A stretch of 27,258 nucleotides of DNA from JBHELQ01 sp046262995 (lineage in GTDB: Bacteria > Actinomycetota > Thermoleophilia > Solirubrobacterales > Thermoleophilaceae). The stretch is from positions 1 to 27,258 of the forward strand of contig JBHELQ010000047.1 in the NCBI GenBank assembly GCA_046262995.1, read 5' to 3'. Both the position numbers and the translations under genes were made by a program. Each line of letters opens with the position of its first letter. The first letter of the stretch is position 1. The notes under the pieces are model-generated. The model ran no database searches. It worked only from the letters and a program-made list of their open reading frames with translations, and was not told where the DNA came from. Below, one piece after another: positions 1 through 8,300 of the stretch.

Positions 1-142
1 GCTGCACGAACTCGGTCCCGTAGGGGAACGGTGGGCGCAGCGCCGAGACGAGCGTCTTGCCCGTCAGGATCATCATGTCGCCGACCTGCTCCAGCAGGTT
101 CTTTGTCGGTAGGAAGACTCGGTCGGCTGTTGCTCGGACCAC
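1..142 (-). CDS. MlaE/YrbE-type ABC transporter permease, N-terminal fragment (cut by window edge)
   Basis: Only the first 47 codons are inside the window; the gene continues past base 1. Reading the minus strand from a GTG at 142, the product runs through LLEQVGDMMILTGKTLVSAL and then RPPFPYGTEF. This resembles the cytoplasmic N-terminal stretch of MlaE/YrbE permeases (an amphipathic segment with a T-G-K/R-T motif, then RPPxPY before the first membrane helix). These permeases move phospholipids or other lipids together with MCE proteins and an MlaF ATPase. The start is supported by a GGGAGGAG Shine-Dalgarno about 6 bases upstream. It is divergent from the lipoprotein gene. No catalytic or transmembrane part is visible, so the family call rests on this short segment. 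Confidence 0.6.
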   Translation of the reverse strand, partial: MVRATADRVFLPTKNLLEQVGDMMILTGKTLVSALRPPFPYGTEFVQ

Positions 143-296
143 TCCGGACTCCTCCCGCGAGGGACCCGCGCCCCACGCTTCAGGACCAGAAGCCTACGCC
201 ATGGAAGGCTCAGGTGCCAAGCGGCAACCGCGGGTCGGGTCCGCGTCGCGGCAACTTCGTCTTGGGCACACGGCCCCGTGGTATCTTCAGCGCGCT

Positions 297-944
297 TTGG
301 AGGCGAGGAGTGCGCAGGGACAGCCGCTCCGCCACGCGCTCGTGGGGACGTTGCTGGTGGCGCCCGCGGCACTGGCCCTGGCGGCATGCGGCACCGGCCC
401 CCGCCAGGACGAGAAGGAGCCGCGGGGCAAGTTCCCCGTCGAGGTCACGGCCGCGAGCTTCCCGACGACCCAGAAGCTCGCGAAGACCTCCAAGCTCGTC
501 ATCAAGGTGCGAAACGCCGGCTCCAAGACGATCCCGAACCTGGCGCTGACAGTGCGCGGCTTCGACCAGCGAAGGAACGATCCGCGGCTCGCGGACCCGA
601 CTCGCCCGGTGTTCGTGCTTAACGGCAGGACCGTCGAGGTGGCCAGCCTTCCGGAGGCGACCGAGGGCGGGCCGCTCGGCTGCGGCACGGCGCAGAGCGA
701 CACCTGGGCCTGCGGTCCGCTGAAGGCGGGGCGCACCAAGCGCTACAGCTGGTCGGTCACGGCCGTCCAGCCCGGCCCGTTCAAGGTCAGCTGGCGGATC
801 GCCGCCGGCCTGAACGGGAAGGCGCTGGCGGTCGGGGCTCAGGGTGGGCCGGTCTCCGGCTCGTTCGCCGGGAGGATCTCCAAGCGCCCGCCAAAGACTC
901 GCGTCTCGGACAACGGCAGGACCATCATCAACGGGACCCGTTAG
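297..944 (+). CDS. Predicted lipoprotein of unknown function
   Basis: The product has a hydrophobic signal ending in the lipobox ALAAC (ALVGTLLVAPAALALAACG), so it is probably lipid-anchored outside the membrane. The mature part (about 185 residues) reads like a beta-sandwich domain of the 'conserved repeat'/CARDB type: FPVEVTAASFPTTQKLAKTS, then VIKVRNAGSKTIPNLALTV. A Cys pair sits at GCGTAQSDTWACG, and the C-terminus is basic. The start is uncertain. TTG at 297 lies 9 bases after a TATCTT box and gives a 30-residue signal; ATG 201 gives a long, unusual leader; GTG 342 gives almost no n-region. A good Shine-Dalgarno followed by GTG at 310 is in another frame (see findings). The 3' end overlaps a convergent small ORF by 17 bases. 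No specific function recognised. Confidence 0.75.
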   Translation: MEARSAQGQPLRHALVGTLLVAPAALALAACGTGPRQDEKEPRGKFPVEVTAASFPTTQKLAKTSKLVIKVRNAGSKTIPNLALTVRGFDQRRNDPRLADPTRPVFVLNGRTVEVASLPEATEGGPLGCGTAQSDTWACGPLKAGRTKRYSWSVTAVQPGPFKVSWRIAAGLNGKALAVGAQGGPVSGSFAGRISKRPPKTRVSDNGRTIINGTR

Positions 945-1128
945 GCGAGGGTCCCCCTCGCTGCTCCTGCTCGGCCACGCGCTCCAGGCGTTCGTGCCGG
1001 TCGTAGCCCAGCGCGGAGCGAGGCGCGCCGCCGACGCGCGCGAGTCGGAAGCGACGCAGTCGCTGGACGCCCGGCACCGGAGGTGGCGCGGGATCGTCGC
1101 TGGGAAGCAGCACGTAGCGGGCAGCCAC
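928..1128 (-). CDS. Small hypothetical protein (66 aa)
   Basis: This reading frame starts at GTG 1128 (VAARYVLLPSDDPAPPPVPG) and ends at 928, overlapping the convergent lipoprotein gene by 17 bases. Support is modest: about four fifths of codons end in G or C, and the segment VQRLRRFRLARVGG followed by YDRHERLERVAEQEQR looks like ordinary protein rather than the Arg/Pro/Ser-rich translations of shadow frames. There is no clear Shine-Dalgarno. It lies 82 bases downstream of the small Cys protein gene on the same strand. No domain recognised; it could be non-coding. Confidence 0.35.
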   Translation of the reverse strand: MAARYVLLPSDDPAPPPVPGVQRLRRFRLARVGGAPRSALGYDRHERLERVAEQEQRGGPSPNGSR

Positions 1129-1210
1129 GATGCCCGCATGTTCGGCGCCGGGTAGCGGTTCGCCTACGGACAGCTGTCCAAAGATGCCGAGGCTTCGTTT
1201 GGACCGCCTG

Positions 1211-1405
1211 TCAGGCGCGATCCGCGCCGTTTCCGCCCGGCGGGGGGCGTTCCTCCCACCCCGGGCACTCGAGCACGGGAAGCCGGGGGTACTTCGGGAA
1301 GCGCTCGTCGGTCTGCGAGCGCTCGCACATGGAGAATTCGCTACCGCGTGTATTGCGAACGCGCCGCTGGTGGCGGCAGGAGTCGCACAGCCCGGCTCGG
1401 CGCAC
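1211..1405 (-). CDS. Small CxxC protein (64 aa) of a conserved actinobacterial-type family
   Basis: The product starts VRRAGLCDSCRHQRRVRNTR and continues GSEFSMCERSQTDERFPKYP then RLPVLECPGWE. Cys at CDSC, MCER and LECPG make a compact four-Cys set, probably a metal-binding knuckle. I recognise this pattern as a short conserved protein seen widely in high-GC actinobacteria, but its function is unknown to me. GTG at 1405 is chosen because it directly precedes the conserved LCDSC block; upstream sequence in this frame is not protein-like. A TACTGG box 4 bases before the start may be its -10. It is 22 bases beyond the stop of the CHASE2 cyclase gene and could be read through from that operon. 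Confidence 0.6.
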   Translation of the reverse strand: MRRAGLCDSCRHQRRVRNTRGSEFSMCERSQTDERFPKYPRLPVLECPGWEERPPPGGNGADRA

Positions 1406-1427
1406 GACCCCAGTATCGACCACATGC

Positions 1428-3266
1428 TCAGCTGGGCGCGGTTGCTGGGTCCGGCTGACCCGCGCCTGCGTCGGAGCCCGCGCCGTCGCGTTCGCCCGGC
1501 TCCTCGCGCAGCCCCCAGACGCGAACGCTGCTCTCCCGGCCACGCACCGCAAGGTCGCCGATCTCCTCGAGGTCGGCGGGGCGCTCATTCAGCCTCGAGC
1601 GCGTCGAGTCGGCCGCCAGCACCTGTCGGCCGCTCTCCTTCGTCATCCCCTCGAGGCGCGAGGCGGTGTTGACGGTGTCGCCGATCGCCGTGTACTCGAG
1701 TCGCTTCTCGGAGCCGATGTTCCCCGCCAGCACCGGACCGCTGTTCAGGCCGATGCCCATGCGGAAGCCCTCGCCGTGCCCCTCCTCGCGCAGCCAGCCG
1801 TTGAAGGCGGCGAGTCGAGGGCCGATCATCTCGCGCGCGGCGGCGAGCGCGCGCTCCGCGTGATCCTCCTGGGGAAGCGGCGCGCCGAAGACGGCCAGGA
1901 TGCCGTCGCCGATGTAGGAGACGAGCGTCCCGCCGTTCCCCATGATCGCCGCGCACATCTCGCTGTGGTACCGGTTCAGGACGTCGATGACCTCGCCGGG
2001 CGGACGCGACTCCGAGTAGGACGTGAAGGCGCGTATGTCGCTGAACAGCACGGTGCAGTCGCGCTCGACGCCGCCCAGGCGCAGGTCGTCGGTCTGTGCG
2101 ACGACCTGGTCGACCACCCTGTCCGGAACGAAGCGCCCGAACAGGTCGCGGACGCGTTCGCGCTCGTAGGCCGTGGTCACGTAGTAGACCGCCAGCGCTC
2201 CCGAACACGAGAGCGCGAGTCCCCCGAGCGGATAGAGCAGCGGCAGGATCGTTCCGCCGTCGAAGGCCAGCTGCGCCACGACGGCATAGACCACCCCCGC
2301 GGCCAGCGCCAGGCCGAGCGCCAGGAGCGGCCTCAGGACCAGGCTTCCCAGCGGGGCCATCAGGCTGAGCAGTGCGATCAGCGCGATGTCGAGCGCTCCC
2401 GGCGAGTCCTGCATTGGGAAGCCGCGGTGCGCGGTGGAGATCGCGTTGGCCTGCAGCTCCGCGCCGCTCATCAGGCTGTCGCCCGTGGTCGACGTCGCGT
2501 GCACGTCCTGCAGCGAGGGGGCCGTGGCGCCCACCACCACGACCTTGCCGCGGAAGTCGCTCGGGTCGGCCCTGCCCCGGAGGACGCGCGAGAACGAGAA
2601 GCTGCGGAAGGTCCCGGGCGGGCCGCGGTAGTCGATCGGAGCCGTCCGGCCACCCAGCTGCGACGGCGCAATCCGCTTTCCCCAGGCCCGCTCGGCGGTG
2701 ACGACGCCGAAGGTCGGCAGCCGATGCGGGGCGTACGCCATCCGGCGTACCACCCCGCCGGGATCCAGGCTCAGGCTCGTGTCTCCCGGCCGAGCGCGCA
2801 CGGAACGCAGCGTCTCGTCGCCCCCGAGGATTCGCGTGCCGCCATGCTCGTCGACCTCGGTGGTCGACAGCACGGTCCGGCCGGAGCGCCCCACCGCATC
2901 TATCAACGCGTTGTCCTGCTCCGGCTGGGTCGGCTCGGTGAACTGGACGTCATAGGCGATCGCCCTGGCCCCGTAGCGCGTCAGGCGGTCGATCAGCCGG
3001 GCGTGCACCGAGCGCGGAAACGGCCAGCGCAGGTTCAGCTCGTTGAAGGTCACGTCGTCGATCTTCACGACCACGATGTCGGGCGGCGGCGTCTGCGTGC
3101 CGCGGATCGAGAAGCGGGCGTCGACGGTCTCGAGCTCCGAGCGGCGCAGCAGGTGCCCGGCGTATGACGCGACGGCGAGGCCCGTCGAGCCGATTGCGAC
3201 GACGGCGAACAGCAGGAAGCGGAGCCTGGCCCGCCGCGTGCCGGAGAGGCCCAGCGCCCTAGCCAC
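1428..3266 (-). CDS. CHASE2-domain adenylate cyclase (class III)
   Basis: This 612-residue membrane cyclase makes cAMP in response to an extracytoplasmic signal. Residues 14-35 are a transmembrane helix. Residues about 40-285 form the extracellular CHASE2 sensor (DIVVVKIDDVTFNEL near 63, RAIAYDVQFTEP near 101, KVVVVGATAPSLQDVHATST near 241). Three helices follow at about 289-310, 312-332 and 340-363. The class III catalytic domain spans 400-585. Metal-binding Asp410 (VLFSDIRAF) and Asp454 (YIGDGILAVFG), adenine-selecting Lys521 (EKRLEY) with Asp530 (AIGDTVN), and transition-state Asn533 and Arg537 are all present. It therefore appears active and adenylate- rather than guanylate-specific. The GTG start overlaps the stop of the preceding secreted-protein gene by 8 bases (GTGGCTAG), so the two are translationally coupled. 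Confidence 0.95.
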   Translation of the reverse strand: MARALGLSGTRRARLRFLLFAVVAIGSTGLAVASYAGHLLRRSELETVDARFSIRGTQTPPPDIVVVKIDDVTFNELNLRWPFPRSVHARLIDRLTRYGARAIAYDVQFTEPTQPEQDNALIDAVGRSGRTVLSTTEVDEHGGTRILGGDETLRSVRARPGDTSLSLDPGGVVRRMAYAPHRLPTFGVVTAERAWGKRIAPSQLGGRTAPIDYRGPPGTFRSFSFSRVLRGRADPSDFRGKVVVVGATAPSLQDVHATSTTGDSLMSGAELQANAISTAHRGFPMQDSPGALDIALIALLSLMAPLGSLVLRPLLALGLALAAGVVYAVVAQLAFDGGTILPLLYPLGGLALSCSGALAVYYVTTAYERERVRDLFGRFVPDRVVDQVVAQTDDLRLGGVERDCTVLFSDIRAFTSYSESRPPGEVIDVLNRYHSEMCAAIMGNGGTLVSYIGDGILAVFGAPLPQEDHAERALAAAREMIGPRLAAFNGWLREEGHGEGFRMGIGLNSGPVLAGNIGSEKRLEYTAIGDTVNTASRLEGMTKESGRQVLAADSTRSRLNERPADLEEIGDLAVRGRESSVRVWGLREEPGERDGAGSDAGAGQPDPATAPS

Positions 3267-3747
3267 CCCGCCTCAGGCGGGCCTTGAAGCGGACCAACCC
3301 AGTCACGCAACGCGAGCCGTCCCGCAGGCGGGCGCGCTCGCGGAAGCGACCTCTGGCGACCCGCGCCCTCCGGCTGAACCGGCCGACCAGGCAGACCAGC
3401 CCGCGGCGAATCGTGCTGCCCGTGACCCCCTGGATCCGCACGTGATGGGCATGGAACTGGCTCCCGTCCAGGCGTATCGGCGTGCGCGCGAGCCGGAGCG
3501 TTCCGGTCAGGCTCGAGCGCAGGGTCCCACGCCGGCAGCGGAACTCCCTCCGGATCCGGAAACGGCGTAGACGGGCCTCGTGCCTGGCGATCGAGAAGCG
3601 GACTGTCCCACCCTGCGAGCTGGCACCCGCGTAGTGGGCACCCGGCCGCGGGACGCCTCCGCTTGCAGCCACGGCAAGAAGGGCGCACGCCGGGACGGCG
3701 AGCACGGCCGCCAGCCGCCACCTGGAGCGCTGTCTTCCCCCCGCCAC
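3259..3747 (-). CDS. Secreted hypothetical protein, Arg-rich beta domain
   Basis: This 162-residue product has a typical signal peptide (WRLAAVLAVPACALLAVAASGG) and a basic mature part of about 125 residues. The mature part alternates hydrophobic and Arg residues (TVRFSIARHEARLRRFRIRR, later LRLARTPIRLDG and GRFSRRARVARGRFRERARL), as expected for a beta-sandwich. Cys at EFRCRRG, LVCLVG and SRCVTG could form a disulfide. Similar secreted domains with a Gly-rich start, a central RLRCxxG and a final VRFxARL strand occur repeatedly in Thermoleophilia genomes, to my recollection, without known function. It sits between a FecR-like protein gene (3 bases upstream) and the CHASE2 cyclase (8-base overlap), so it is probably part of the same envelope-sensing unit. 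Confidence 0.75.
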   Translation of the reverse strand: MAGGRQRSRWRLAAVLAVPACALLAVAASGGVPRPGAHYAGASSQGGTVRFSIARHEARLRRFRIRREFRCRRGTLRSSLTGTLRLARTPIRLDGSQFHAHHVRIQGVTGSTIRRGLVCLVGRFSRRARVARGRFRERARLRDGSRCVTGLVRFKARLRRGG

Positions 3748-3750
3748 GCG

Positions 3751-4914
3751 CTAGCCGCGGCCGCTGCCCTTGGACGGTGGCCGCACGAGATACCGGTGCC
3801 GTGCGTGCAGCGGAAGCGTCCGGTGGACCACGAAGTCCCGGATGGACACGACCCCGCGACGGACGGCGAACAGCGTGCCGTCGCAGCGGTTCTCCGTGTA
3901 CCAGTACGTCCCCCGCACGGTGCCGGCGCCGTAGTAGCCGCGAGTGCGGTAGCGCCCACGGCCCCTGCCCCAGAGGCGACGGCGGTGGCGGCGACGGCGG
4001 CGGGCCGTCTGCGCGACCGAGCGCCGGGAGACACACGGTCCTCGCGCCAGGCGCAGGTCCGTGATCGGACGGCTCGCCCGTCTGCGCCCCCGCCTCAGAC
4101 GCCTGGTCGGGATGACCTGCCGCGTGTAACCGACCCGGAACTCGCCGGCCCAGAACTCGGCCGCCTGCGTCTCGCCCTTTCCGCTGCGGTCGGAGATCAG
4201 GAGGACGTGCCCCCGGCGGGTATCGACGCGCGTGCCGGGCGGAACCTGAACGGGCACGTCGAGGCGGCTGGTGCGCCCGCCTCTCGGCGAGCGGAAGAAG
4301 ACCTTCCCGTTGACCGGCAGCAGGTTCACGGTGCTGTTCTCGAGCGGCGGCGGCAGCGGCGGCGCGTGGAGGGCCGACGGCGCAGGACGCACCGGGGGCT
4401 TGATCACCCGGACCCGCATTGTCGTCGTGCTCGAGTCGGAGAGCCGGTTGATCACGGCGCTCTGCGGGTTCGAGGTCCGCGCCGCGATGCTCAGGGTGTA
4501 GACCCCGCCCGCGGCATCCGGCGCGGCAGTGACCGTGCCGCCGACGGCATACGGCTGGGGCTGCCCGGTCCAGGTGACGGCGCAGCCGACGGGCGGCGGA
4601 GGAATGACGAGGTTGGGATTGGCCCAGAACGCGAGCGCCCGGCTCGGCGTGGAGGCGGACGTCCGCCCCGGCTCGATCGAGTAGGCGGTGTCGACAGTGG
4701 CGGTCGCCGGATCGTTCGGCGAAACCGTGCAGTCGAGCGCGCCGGTGGCGCTCACGGAGAGCTGGAACCCCGAGGTCGTCCCGGCCACCACCTGGACCTC
4801 GCTCGGACCGCCGACCACCACCTCGGCGGCGAGCGCGTTCGAGCCGAGCGTCAGGCCCACCAGCGTCATGCCGACGCCGAGGACGCAGCCTCTCCAAGCG
4901 AGCCGCCCTGCCAT
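3751..4914 (-). CDS. Secreted FecR-like domain protein
   Basis: This 387-residue protein starts at ATG 4914, just after a GGGAGG Shine-Dalgarno; upstream in-frame codons are not protein-like. A signal peptide (MAGRLAWRGCVLGVGMTLVG to about residue 30) is followed by an Ig-like/PKD-like domain (VVVGGPSEVQVVAGTTSGFQ, ALDCTVSPNDPATATVD). A Pro-rich linker (about 175-200) precedes a FecR-like domain: VNGKVFFRSPRGG, VPPGTRVDTRRGHVLLISDR, AAEFWAGEFRVGYTR. The tail is very Arg-rich (RRRRRHRRRLWGRGRGRYRT) and ends with GTYWYTENRCDGTLFAVRRG and VSIRDFVVHRT, a block I associate with actinobacterial FecR-like surface proteins. FecR-type domains often act as periplasmic signal receivers and are found near CHASE2 proteins. 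It is first in a three-gene operon ending with the CHASE2 cyclase. Confidence 0.8.
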   Translation of the reverse strand: MAGRLAWRGCVLGVGMTLVGLTLGSNALAAEVVVGGPSEVQVVAGTTSGFQLSVSATGALDCTVSPNDPATATVDTAYSIEPGRTSASTPSRALAFWANPNLVIPPPPVGCAVTWTGQPQPYAVGGTVTAAPDAAGGVYTLSIAARTSNPQSAVINRLSDSSTTTMRVRVIKPPVRPAPSALHAPPLPPPLENSTVNLLPVNGKVFFRSPRGGRTSRLDVPVQVPPGTRVDTRRGHVLLISDRSGKGETQAAEFWAGEFRVGYTRQVIPTRRLRRGRRRASRPITDLRLARGPCVSRRSVAQTARRRRRHRRRLWGRGRGRYRTRGYYGAGTVRGTYWYTENRCDGTLFAVRRGVVSIRDFVVHRTLPLHARHRYLVRPPSKGSGRG

Positions 4915-5011
4915 GCATGCCTCCCGTTGTCGCGCGCCGGTATCCCTGCGCGAGCCCAATCGCTTACCGGCAGAGCCCATCATCTCCGAACGGGCCGCTG
5001 TGTGCAACCGC

Positions 5012-5284
5012 TCACAGGCCCGCGCCCGATCGATCCGCGTCCGCATAGGCCTCGACCAGGCGAAGCTTCGCTGCCCTCGGGAGCCGCTTGACGCGCGCCT
5101 CTTCGCGCAGCGCGGCGGACCGATCGGCGACGCGGATCACCGCCGCGAGTGAAACCGGCCGGCGACTCCGCGTGTACCGGCTGGCCGACCCCGATCGATG
5201 TGCCGCCAGACGCCGCCGGACGTCCGTCGTCCACCCGCAGTAGAGGGTGTCGTCAGCGCACCGAAGCAGATACACGTACGGCAC
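5012..5284 (-). CDS. GIY-YIG nuclease-family protein (YhbQ/UPF0213-like)
   Basis: This 90-residue single-domain protein has the GIY-YIG fold signature: VYLLRCADDTLYCGWTTDVR (first strand, then Y-C-G in place of Y-I-G), RRLAAHRSG with the conserved Arg and His, SRYTRSRRPVSL, and a late Glu in ALREEARVKRLPR. Stand-alone members such as YhbQ are small putative endonucleases linked to DNA repair, with little biochemistry. The GTG start at 5284 is chosen because it immediately precedes the first strand, as is usual in the family. There is no strong Shine-Dalgarno. It lies 38 bases downstream of metH on the same strand, so it is probably read from the same transcript. Confidence 0.85.
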   Translation of the reverse strand: MPYVYLLRCADDTLYCGWTTDVRRRLAAHRSGSASRYTRSRRPVSLAAVIRVADRSAALREEARVKRLPRAAKLRLVEAYADADRSGAGL

Positions 5285-5322
5285 AGCCGCGCCTTCGCAC
5301 CAGGGCCGAGCCGCGAGCGGAC

Positions 5323-8300
5323 CTACGCCGGTGCTGCCTCGGCCCCGGCGCGGGCCTCGTCCTCGGTCGCGCCGTCCTCCGGGTCGTCCTCGGGCGGCAG
5401 CTCGCCGCCGCGGTCGGTCCCGGCGATCAGCTCGTCGGGCCGCTTGTCGTCGGGCACGAAGCCCGACTTCATGCCGAAGTAGACCGCCTGCGGGTGGTGG
5501 GCGACGATCGCGACCGTCGACTGCTCGGGCTCGACCGCGTAGCCGCTCGAGAGCCTCATGCCGATCTCCTCGAGATCGAGCAGGCGCCACACCTTCTCGT
5601 GCTCGGACTGGTCCGGGCAGGCCGGGTAGCCCCAGGAGTAGCGGCGACCCTGGTCGGGGTCGATCCCGAGCTCGCTGCGGACCTGCGCGTGCAGCCATTC
5701 CGCCATTCCCTCGGCAGTCTGCACTCCGAGGCCGTGCACGAACAGCTGCTCGGCGAACTCGCCCTCCTGTTCGAGGCGCTGGATCAGCTCCGTCACCTCG
5801 GGCCCGGCGGTCACCCCCTGGAGCGCGACGACGTCGCGCTCGCCGGAGTCGAGCGGGCGGAAGAAGTCCGTCAGGCAGATGCGGTCGTGCCGCGGCTGGC
5901 GCGGGAACACGAGCCGCTCGAGCTCACGCTCCGGGTCCTCCGGATCGAACACGATCAGCTCGTTGCCGGCGGCGTTGCAGGGGAAGTAACCGAGCTTGGC
6001 CTGCGGCTGCAGGTAGTCCTGCTCCCGCCACATGCGCTCGAGCCGGGGCGCGAAGCCCTCGTCCTGGCCGTCGCCCTCCACGATCTTGCGCCACTCCTCG
6101 CCCTTCTTGCCGCGGCCGCCCCAGTGGAGCTTGAACAGCACGTGCCGGTCGAGGTAGGGGAAGACCCGGTCGAGATCGACCTCGATCCGCCGAACCCCGA
6201 GCCACGGCGGGGCCGGCAGGGGCGTGTCGGTGCGCGCCGCCGAGCGCACGGAGTCGTCGCTCGTCGGTGGGGCGTCGTCCACGACCTCAGCCTGCTCGCG
6301 CAGCTTCTTCGCCTCGGAGCGCACCTTCTCGAGCAGCGCGGCGCGGGCGTCCCCGTCGATCAGCGCGTCCATGGTGTCCAGGCCCTGGAAGGCGTCCTTG
6401 CAATAGAAGACGCCCGGCTCGTAGACCTCATCGGACTCCTTGCCCTTCGGGTACAGGATGCGGCGGCCGAAGTCGCGGTTGATGGCCGCACCCCCGATCA
6501 GCACCGGGTACTCGAAGCCACGGTCGTGCAGCTCGGCCACGCAGGCGGGCATCTGCTTCGAGGTCGAGACGAGCAGGGCCGAGAGCCCGATGGCGTCGGC
6601 CTCGTGCTCCTGGGCGGCATCGAGGATCGTCCCGATCGGGACCTGCTTGCCGAGGTCCACGACGGTGTAGCCGTTGTTGGTCAGGATCGTGTTGACGAGC
6701 GACTTGCCGATGTCGTGCACGTCGCCGAACACGGTGGCGATCACCACCGTCCCCTTCGTGTGCCCCTCGATCTTGTCGAGGTAGTTCTCGAGCTGGGCCA
6801 CGGCCTTCTTCATCACCTCGGCCGACTGGAGCACGAACGGCAGGATCAGCTCGCCGGCGCCGAACTTGTCGCCCACCTCCTTCATGGCGGGAAGCAGCAC
6901 CTTGTTCAGCGTCGGGACGGCGCCGATCTTCTCGACCGCCTTGTCGATCTGGCCCTCCACGCCCTCCTTCTTGCGCCGAAGGATGTGCCAGTGGAGGGCC
7001 TCCTCGGGCTCCATCTGCGCGGTGGGGTCACCGGCGGCCTCCTCCTCGGCCGACTCCCCCTTTTGCTCGAAGTGCTCGATGAAGCGCTCGAGCGCGTCCT
7101 CGCGCCGGTTGAAGACGAGGTCGTCGGTGAGCTCGCGCTCCTCCTCCCCGATCTCCGAATACGGGGTGATGTGCTTGGGGTTGACCAGCGCCAGGTCGAG
7201 CCCCGCCTCGACACAGTGGTGGAGGAAGACCGAATTGAGCACCGCCCGCGGCGCGGGCGAGACACCGAAGGAGACGTTCGAGACCCCCAGCGAGGCCTTG
7301 ACTCCCGGCAGCTCGGCCTTGATGCGGCGGATGCCCTCGATCGTCTCGACCGCCGACGGCTTCCACTCGTCGTCGCCCGTAGTGAGCGTGAAGGTGAGTG
7401 CGTCGAAGATCAGCAGCTCGGGGTCGAGCCCGTGCTCCTCGCAGGCGATGTCCCGGATGCGCTTGGCGATCTCGACCTTGCGCTCGGCCGTCTTGGCCAT
7501 CCCCTCCTCGTCGATCGTCAGCGCGATAAGCGCAGCGCCGTGCGCGGTGGCCAGCGGGATCACGCGGTCGGCCTTGTCGCGGCCCGCCTCGAGGTTGATC
7601 GAGTTGACGATCGCGCGACCCGGGATCTGCTCGAGCGCCTTCTCGATCACGTCCGGCTCGGTGGAGTCGACCTGGATCGGCGCGGGCTGGGTCAGCGACA
7701 CGCGCTTCGCGACCTGCCGCATCTGCTCGTCCTCGTCCTGGCGCTCGGTGAGCGCCACGCACAGGTCGAGCACGTGCGCGCCGCCCTGGACCTGGTCCTC
7801 GGCGATGGTCACGATGCCGTCGTAGTCGTCGGCCAGCAGCAGCTCCTTGGCCTTGCGCGAGCCCTGCGAGTTCACGCGCTCGCCTACGAGCGTGGGGCGC
7901 GGCTCCTGCACGAGCGGCGTGGCGGTCATCATGCTCGACACTTGCGGCGGGCCGGGCTCCGGGCGCGGGACCGCCTCGCGGCCACCCACGCGCTCCACGA
8001 TCGCGCGGATGTGGTCGGGTGTGGTCCCGCAGCAGCCGCCCACGATCGAGACGCCGTGCCTCTCGACGAACTCCTGCAGCGAGCTCGCCAGGGGCTCAGG
8101 CTCCTCGGGGAAGATCGTCTCGCCCTCGGGCCCCTGGAGCGGCAGGCCGGCGTTGGGGATGCAGTGCACCGGCACCGGGCTGTTCTCGCCCAGGTAGCGA
8201 ATGGCGTCTCGCATGTCCTCGGGGCCGGTCGAGCAGTTGAGCCCGACCACCTGCACGTCGAGCGCGGTGAGCGTCGTGAGCACGGACTGGATGTCGGTGC

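Noticed and set aside
1083..3167. Long plus-strand ORF opposite the CHASE2 cyclase
   Set aside because: Shadow frame; the minus strand carries the full set of cyclase catalytic residues.
3960..4010. GC-rich simple repeat (GGCGACGGCGG-like) as a regulatory or unstable repeat
   Set aside because: It codes for the Arg-rich stretch of the FecR-like protein and is not periodic enough for a tandem-repeat call.
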